Shown in pieces: positions 40,709 to 44,559 of a stretch of 44,559 nt of DNA (position 1 is the stretch's first letter; every line of letters begins with the position of its first letter). The translations under genes were made by a program, and so were the position numbers. The notes below the pieces were generated by a model, which was given only the letters and a program-made list of their open reading frames with translations, was not told the origin of the DNA and did not search any database. Origin of the DNA: Pararhodobacter sp. (GTDB taxonomy: Bacteria; Pseudomonadota; Alphaproteobacteria; Rhodobacterales; Rhodobacteraceae); assembly GCA_020832665.1 (NCBI GenBank), contig JAFIEG010000032.1, forward strand, positions 1 through 44,559, in the 5' to 3' direction.

Positions 40709-41563
40709 TCAACCGATGGAGTAGCAACCACTCACTTTTCCCAATGGGACGGTGGCACCAGCAACCACCTGTTCTTCAGGGATTTCGCCGCGCATAGCGA
40801 CGTGGAATGTCTCGCTGCCGCCAGCGCTGCGATAGGTGACGCAAAGGTCAATATAGAGACGACCGAACATAAAAGCTTCATTTTCAGGCGCGCCCGCAAC
40901 AGAATAAACTGGCTCTTGGCGGTCTCGGAAAACCGTGGGGCATGGCATGCCAGCGAATGCTTCGACTTTCCCGATCAAGGTTATCGGGGCTTTTCCCACC
41001 CACTCATTCACGAACATCCGGAAAGCGACGTGGTTCTGCCTTACTTGCTCGGGGAGAATGCCGTGTTTTACATGTGCGAGAACCTCGGTGGCCGGGCTCT
41101 TCCCTACGTTTATGACTCGTGCGTGAATTTCAAAAACTATCCAATCTCTATCGATGGAGATAGTAGCAACTGGATTGATCAAGTCGAGCCATGGACGCTG
41201 CTCGCTCCGCATGATTCGGTTAGCCTCCATGGCAGCTTCCGACGCATTAACAGCGGCAATGTTGGTCTTGTTGGCCTGCATCAATGTTCCATAAAGCAAT
41301 CCGGCTGCGACTATGGCGAACGCCATCATGAGCCACTGGGCAACGCTATCGAACAGACCAAAACACAATCCGAACCATGGCCCCCATACTGGCTCATTCC
41401 CATTGCCGCATTGGTTGGTATTGTTAGCGCTTTGGTCTATTGCATAGGACAATTGAGTGTCTGGCTCGTATCCAGAGGAAGCGAGAAGCGTTAAAAGGAC
41501 AGTTGAGAAGATCCCAACTGTCAGTCCAAGTGCAAAGTGACCGTCTGTAAAGCGCTTAGACAT
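40709..41563 (-). CDS. Passenger membrane protein of unknown function
   Basis: 284 residues. Two hydrophobic helices stand at about 11-29 (ALGLTVGIFSTVLLTLLAS) and 75-95 (AQWLMMAFAIVAAGLLYGTL). A short coiled stretch ANKTNIAAVNASEAAMEANR follows, then RPWLDLINPVATISIDRDW, which opens a beta-rich C-terminal domain to the end. This helix-helix-coil-RPWL layout is seen in many small unnamed proteobacterial membrane proteins. Function unknown. It lies inside the IS1595 element and overlaps the upstream DUF6471 gene by 43 bases, so the two are likely co-expressed. The plus-strand frame over it is a shadow. Confidence 0.65.
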   Translation of the reverse strand: MSKRFTDGHFALGLTVGIFSTVLLTLLASSGYEPDTQLSYAIDQSANNTNQCGNGNEPVWGPWFGLCFGLFDSVAQWLMMAFAIVAAGLLYGTLMQANKTNIAAVNASEAAMEANRIMRSEQRPWLDLINPVATISIDRDWIVFEIHARVINVGKSPATEVLAHVKHGILPEQVRQNHVAFRMFVNEWVGKAPITLIGKVEAFAGMPCPTVFRDRQEPVYSVAGAPENEAFMFGRLYIDLCVTYRSAGGSETFHVAMRGEIPEEQVVAGATVPLGKVSGCYSIG

Positions 41564-41745
41564 GCCAACATAAACGACGCTGAAAACTTCCCCCTGGAAA
41601 GCTTGTTGCGGACGTTCACCTCCTTTTCGCTGATTCCAATAGCTTCCAGCTTTTCAACAAGCTGGGCATAAGTCACGCCTTTTCGCTTAAGCTCAGCTTT
41701 CAAGATGTTCGCCGCCTTGGCTTCCCAGTCTGTTTGGTCTGGCAT
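41521..41745 (-). CDS. DUF6471-family small HTH-like protein
   Basis: 74 residues, fitting the DUF6471 domain from end to end: DWEAKAANILKAELKRKGVT, YAQLVEKLEAIG, and NVRNKLSRGKFSASFMLACL. The helix pattern resembles an XRE-type helix-turn-helix, so a DNA-binding role is likely but not proven. The start has AGGTG four bases upstream, inside a perfect 10-bp palindrome. It is divergent from the transposase gene across 102 bp of overlapping promoters. It is a good candidate for the repressor of the transposase. DUF6471 assignment is from pattern recall. Confidence 0.75.
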   Translation of the reverse strand: MPDQTDWEAKAANILKAELKRKGVTYAQLVEKLEAIGISEKEVNVRNKLSRGKFSASFMLACLSALQTVTLHLD

Positions 41746-41750
41746 GTATC

Positions 41751-41834
41751 ACCTATAGGTTAAAAAGTATCATATTCGTTACATAAGCCCTTGCACGCGA
41801 TACGTCAATGCACTATATACGTTACTAAGGTAAC
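41751..41834. promoter_or_regulatory. Overlapping divergent promoters with palindromes, IS1595 element
   Basis: Plus strand: TTGCAC (41791-41796), 17-base spacer, TATATA (41814-41819), driving the transposase. Minus strand: TTGACG (41808-41803), 17-base spacer, TATGTA (41785-41780), driving DUF6471 and the membrane protein. The two overlap, so they should exclude each other. CGTTAC occurs at 41777-41782 and 41820-41825, one at each -10 box. GTTAC-TAAG-GTAAC (41821-41834) and ACCTATAGGT (41751-41760) are palindromes suited to a repressor. Confidence 0.6.
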
Positions 41835-41847
41835 GGAGATAGTGACA

Positions 41848-42810
41848 ATGGCACAGCATTTTCTACTTTCAGCAGCATCGCGCACCCTCAGCCTCAAGGC
41901 AATCTACAAGGGCGGCGAAGATGCGGCATACCAGACGTTCTGCAAAATGCGCTGGCCGGAAACCCATGGCGAAGCGATCTGCCCCCAGTGCGGATGCATT
42001 GAGACCTACAAGATCACCACCCGTCGCAAGTTCAAATGCAAGGCTTGCGGCCACCAGTTCAGCGTGACAAGCGGCACGATCTTCGCCAGCCGCAAAATGG
42101 ACTTCGTGGACCTTCTGGCCGCGATCTGCATCATCGTGAATGCCGCCAAAGGCGTTTCCATGGTCCAGCTTTCCCGCGATCTGGACTGCCAGTACAAGAC
42201 CGCCTTCGTTTTGGCTCACAAGCTGCGCGAAGCCATGGCGCAGGAAGTGCAGACCGGCGAAGTACTGACCGGACACGTCGAGATTGATGGCGCATATTTT
42301 GGCGGTCACATTCGCCCGAAGAACCAGAAGAAAGACCGCGTGGACCGCCGCCTGAAAGAGAACCAGACCGGCAAGCGCCGCGTCGTAATCGCGCTGCGTG
42401 AGCGCGTAGGCCGCACCCTGCCTTTCGTGGCGATGAGCGAAGTTGAAGGCGTGGCGCTGGCAAACGAGAACGTATGCCGCATGGCAACCATGTCAGCCGA
42501 CGAGGCCAGCCACTGGGACTTGCTGCACGCCGCATGGGAAGTTGACCGCGTGAACCACAGCGAACTTTACAGCGACCACGGCAAGCACACCAACATGGCT
42601 GAAAGCTTCTTTTCGCGCCTGCGCCGCATGGTTTCCGGTCAGCACCACCACGTCAGCCCGCAATACCTGCACCAGTATGCGAACCACGCCGCGTGGCTGG
42701 AAGACAACCGCCGCTTTGACAATGGCGAACTTGCGCACCGTTTGGTGGCGAACTCAATGGGCGCACCTGTCAGCCGCGCGTGGAAGGGTTACTGGCAGCG
42801 GGCGGCATAA
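41848..42810 (+). CDS. IS1595-family transposase
   Basis: 320 residues from the ATG at 41848, nine bases after GGAG. An upstream TTG at 41791 lies in the -35 box and is excluded. An N-terminal zinc ribbon has CPQCGC and CKACGHQF (C45, C48, C64, C67), followed by SVTSGTIFASRK. The DDE-type core has VEIDGAYFGGH with D147 and a C-terminal HTNMAESFFSRLRRM, the family's Asn-Glu motif. Length is as expected for IS1595 transposases, and no frame breaks are seen, so it may be active. Its 3' end overlaps the convergent passenger gene by 41 bases. Confidence 0.92.
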   Translation: MAQHFLLSAASRTLSLKAIYKGGEDAAYQTFCKMRWPETHGEAICPQCGCIETYKITTRRKFKCKACGHQFSVTSGTIFASRKMDFVDLLAAICIIVNAAKGVSMVQLSRDLDCQYKTAFVLAHKLREAMAQEVQTGEVLTGHVEIDGAYFGGHIRPKNQKKDRVDRRLKENQTGKRRVVIALRERVGRTLPFVAMSEVEGVALANENVCRMATMSADEASHWDLLHAAWEVDRVNHSELYSDHGKHTNMAESFFSRLRRMVSGQHHHVSPQYLHQYANHAAWLEDNRRFDNGELAHRLVANSMGAPVSRAWKGYWQRAA

Positions 42811-43171
42811 ACGCCCACAACCGCCCCTCGTGGCGCAACTGCCCTGACTTCTTCATCTGCCCGATTTGCGCATAGACGCTACGATACATCGCGCCGTAGT
42901 CCAACCCATGCGCCTCACACACCCGCGCGACGACTTCTGGCCCGGTGCAGGGTCCAGCGCGCAGCGCAGTGAATATCGCCACCCGCAATTTGCCCCGGCT
43001 AAATGAAGCCGATGCTTTGCGCGGCACAGGGCCAAGGTTGTCGCCCCGAAGCTGCAAGAGCGCTTCGACGTACTCTAGGCCGGGACCACCGTCGCGTATG
43101 ATCTGCGCGCGCAGGTTCCGCAATGCCCGCGTGATTGTCTCTTGCTTGTATAGGTAAAGCTGTGTTCCCAT
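42770..43171 (-). CDS. Passenger protein with winged-helix-like middle
   Basis: 133 residues. The middle and end, KLRVAIFTALRAGPCTGPEV, then GAMYRSVYAQIGQMKKSGQL and RHEGRLWAF, read like a winged helix: two helices, a recognition-like helix and a wing ending in a Leu-Trp strand. The N-terminal part ALRNLRAQIIRDGGPGLEYV is helical. No family name can be given. It starts near the right inverted repeat of the IS1595 element and runs tail-to-tail into the transposase gene with a 41-base overlap. It is a second possible DNA-binding passenger. Confidence 0.65.
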   Translation of the reverse strand: MGTQLYLYKQETITRALRNLRAQIIRDGGPGLEYVEALLQLRGDNLGPVPRKASASFSRGKLRVAIFTALRAGPCTGPEVVARVCEAHGLDYGAMYRSVYAQIGQMKKSGQLRHEGRLWAFMPPAASNPSTRG

Positions 43172-43214
43172 GGGACTATCTTACGCGATGAGCGCCGCGA
43201 AGGATTCCCTTTTC

Positions 43215-43240
43215 TTGGTGCGCTTGCTACATAAGGCCGG
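43215..43240. repeat. Right terminal inverted repeat of IS1595 element
   Basis: Ends GCTACATAAGGCCGG on the plus strand and mirrors 40599-40624 with one mismatch. The truncated hsdM frame ends on a stop codon inside it. Confidence 0.85.
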
Positions 43241-44222
43241 AAATGCGCGGCGTGCCTGCGCCGAACCTTCCGTCGAAGCCCATGTTCTCGGCTTCGGCCT
43301 TGATCGGCTCCTGATATTTCTTCCAGTCCACGCCATAAGGAGGATTGGACAGCATGTAATGGAAGCGCTTGTCTGCGTGGGCGTCTTGGGTGAGCGTGTT
43401 TCCGAAAGCGATCTGTTCCGGATCGTGGCCTGTCACCAGCATGTCGGATTTGCAGATTCCGAAGGATTCACCGTTTAGTTCCTGCCCGAACAACTCGACG
43501 CGGATCGATGGGTTAAAATCCGTCAGCGCTTCCTCGGTCAGCGCCAGCATGCCGCCGGTGCCGCAGGCTGGATCATAAACCTGCCGGATAATTCCGCGAC
43601 CGGTGAGTTTGCTGTCATCATTTGCGATGAGCAAGTCCACGATCAGTCGGATCACTTCGCGCGGTGTGAAGTGTTCACCGGCGGTTTCGTTCGAGATTTC
43701 CGAGAAGCGGCGGATCAGCTCTTCGAAGAGATATCCCATCTCGATATTACTGATCGTGTCAGGATGAAGATCGATCTCGGTAAAGCGCTCGAAGACGTTC
43801 CAGAGGATGCCGCCGTCTTTCAGGCGTTTGAGCTGGTCGGTAAAAAGGAACTTGTCGAGAAAAATGTCTCGGACATTGCCAGAAAAGTTGGTGATATAAT
43901 CGATAAGATTGTCGTGCAACTGGCGCGGGTCTTGTCCGCGCAACTTGTCGAAGGTGAAGCGAGATCGGTTGTAGACCCTCACGTTCCCGCCGACGGCGCC
44001 GAAAAGAATCATGTCGCGGGTAGCATCATCGACACCGTCCGGCAGCGTTTTCTCTGCCTCCAGCACGGCATCCTTCGATGCCTCCAGGATGCAATCCAGC
44101 CGCCGCAGCACCACGAATGGCAGAATGACCTTACCGTATTCGGACTGCTTGAAGTCACCGCGAAGAATTTCCGCGATAGACCAGACGAATGATCCAAGAT
44201 TCTGAATATCGGCTTTTGCCAT
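43227..44222 (-). pseudogene. hsdM: Type I restriction-modification methylase HsdM, truncated
   Basis: 331 codons remain of the roughly 500 or more usual for HsdM. The N-terminal helical domain (about 1-160, LGSFVWSIAEILRGDFKQSE and LPFVVLRRLDCILE) and the adenine-methylase core are present. DPACGTGGMLAL (217-228) binds SAM, and LSNPPYGVDW (291-300) is the catalytic NPPY motif. After GAGTPRI the frame enters the IS1595 inverted repeat, adds four foreign residues and stops. The C-terminal part, hsdS and hsdR are not in the window. The remaining protein is probably inactive. It follows the ribbon-helix-helix gene by 18 bp. Confidence 0.9.
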
Positions 44223-44240
44223 CTACTATCTCTCCACCCG

Positions 44241-44432
44241 TCAATCGCCCGGCGCATGCCTATCACGGGCATGGCGCGTCGGCGATTGCGTTTTTTTCTT
44301 TCGTTGCCGGACATAGTCGCGCATGAATTCGCGCACCACTTGCGCCGCAGGCTTGTCCTCTGCCTTACAAGCTTCCTGAAACTGCTCGCGCAGCTCCCGA
44401 TCAATACGTATGCGGAGTCCGACATCTTTCAT
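44241..44432 (-). CDS. Ribbon-helix-helix DNA-binding protein (CopG/antitoxin-like)
   Basis: 63 residues from the ATG at 44432. A start ten codons upstream lies inside the palindrome and is less likely. The strand-helix-helix pattern DVGLRIRIDRELREQFQEAC, then KAEDKPAAQVVREFMRDYV, is typical of small RHH proteins, with a basic tail RQRKKKTQ. Such proteins regulate their own operons. It is 18 bp upstream of hsdM on the same strand and probably controls the restriction locus. No toxin gene is next to it, so an antitoxin role is not supported here. Confidence 0.7.
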   Translation of the reverse strand: MKDVGLRIRIDRELREQFQEACKAEDKPAAQVVREFMRDYVRQRKKKTQSPTRHARDRHAPGD

Positions 44433-44436
44433 AGTG

Positions 44437-44466
44437 ACAAAGTGTAACCAGTGGATACACATTTGT
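44437..44466. promoter_or_regulatory. Palindromic candidate operator of the RHH-hsdM unit
   Basis: ACAAAGTGTAA (44437-44447) and TACACATTTGT (44456-44466) are inverted copies with a one-base offset. GTGTA/TACAC inside them is exact, with a nine-base spacer. It lies directly upstream of the RHH gene start, where self-repression would occur. Confidence 0.45.
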
Positions 44467-44559
44467 GTAGTCCCTTGGTTTAATCCTCCACGGTTTTATC
44501 GCCTTGCTTCGCCGGAGCCGTCCGTCACCCCTCACTTGCTGGAGGGGGGTGCGGCGGCG

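Larger units (their letters stand above)
40599..43240 (+). mobile_element. IS1595-family element with three passenger genes
   Basis: 2642 bp bounded by 26-bp inverted repeats with one mismatch (40599-40624 and 43215-43240). It contains an IS1595-type transposase (41848-42810) and, all on the minus strand, a membrane protein, a DUF6471 protein and a winged-helix-like protein. IS1595 elements are known to carry passengers. No clear 8-bp target duplication flanks it: the left flank is GGCGATAT and the right is AAATGCGC. It truncates hsdM at its right end and an unknown gene at its left end. Confidence 0.85.

Noticed and set aside
40664-41494. 276-residue plus-strand frame with an apparent signal-like start inside the IS1595 element
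   Set aside because: The minus-strand frame has clear helices, a good start overlapping DUF6471, and protein-like composition. The plus-strand one has none of these beyond a hydrophobic start.
44526-44551. Possible hairpin CACCCCTC / GAGGGGGGTG at the right edge
   Set aside because: Unequal arms, and the sequence is cut by the window edge, so it cannot be judged.
1-44559. CRISPR arrays, tRNA and rRNA genes
   Set aside because: No regularly spaced repeats, no cloverleaf and no rRNA segments were seen on either strand by eye.

Overview
The window looks like chromosomal DNA of a marine alphaproteobacterium of the Rhodobacterales (Roseobacter-type). The evidence is the high GC coding style, several tripartite tricarboxylate transporters, hydroxyproline and betaine-type catabolism, and many small sulfotransferases. 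This is inferred from gene content and style; no rRNA or other marker gene is present.

Region 1 (about 0.6-9.5 kb, all minus strand) is a co-directional island of six single-domain sulfotransferases, a DxD nucleotide-sugar glycosyltransferase, a formylglycine-type sulfatase and a 648-residue protein with three fused methyltransferase modules. Its downstream half (about 1.4-4.6 kb) is visibly more AT-rich than the rest. A 33-bp remnant of a second glycosyltransferase start overlaps the stop of the methyltransferase gene, so the island has lost genes. It most likely decorates a surface glycan or glycolipid with sulfate and methyl groups.

Region 2 (10.2-16.1 kb) has a GcvA-like LysR regulator divergent from an aldehyde dehydrogenase. 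A convergent three-gene unit follows: a gamma-butyrobetaine dioxygenase-like enzyme, a class II aldolase-like protein and a 3-hydroxyisobutyrate dehydrogenase-like reductase. It looks like catabolism of a small quaternary amine or amino acid. About 700 bp of decayed DNA follows.

Region 3 (16.8-26.3 kb, minus strand) is an organic-acid operon: CaiB-type CoA transferase, nitronate monooxygenase-like flavoprotein, TctC binding protein, acyl-CoA dehydrogenase, TctB, TctA, IclR regulator, AEC transporter and, after a gap, an SDR oxidoreductase. A frameshifted exostosin-like glycosyltransferase relic lies upstream.

Region 4 (26.8-39.1 kb) is a hydroxyproline-isomer catabolic locus. A GntR/FCD regulator is divergent from a six-gene operon (Pyr4H2C deaminase-like, 4-hydroxyproline 2-epimerase, ketoglutarate semialdehyde dehydrogenase-like, FAD amino-acid oxidase, enolase-superfamily cis-3-hydroxyproline dehydratase-like, Ser/Thr-type proline racemase homologue). 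A convergent second TctCAB transporter and an MFS permease follow. A similar GntR-like palindrome lies before both the catabolic operon and the transporter operon, suggesting one regulon.

Region 5 (39.1-44.6 kb) is a mobile-element landing zone. A broken IS630 element with TA duplications sits at the junction of two gene relics. Beside it is a 2.6-kb IS1595-family element with 26-bp inverted repeats carrying three passenger genes: a DUF6471 HTH protein, a membrane protein and a winged-helix-like protein. This element truncates a type I restriction hsdM gene, which is preceded by a ribbon-helix-helix gene with a palindromic upstream site. No tRNA, rRNA or CRISPR array was seen.
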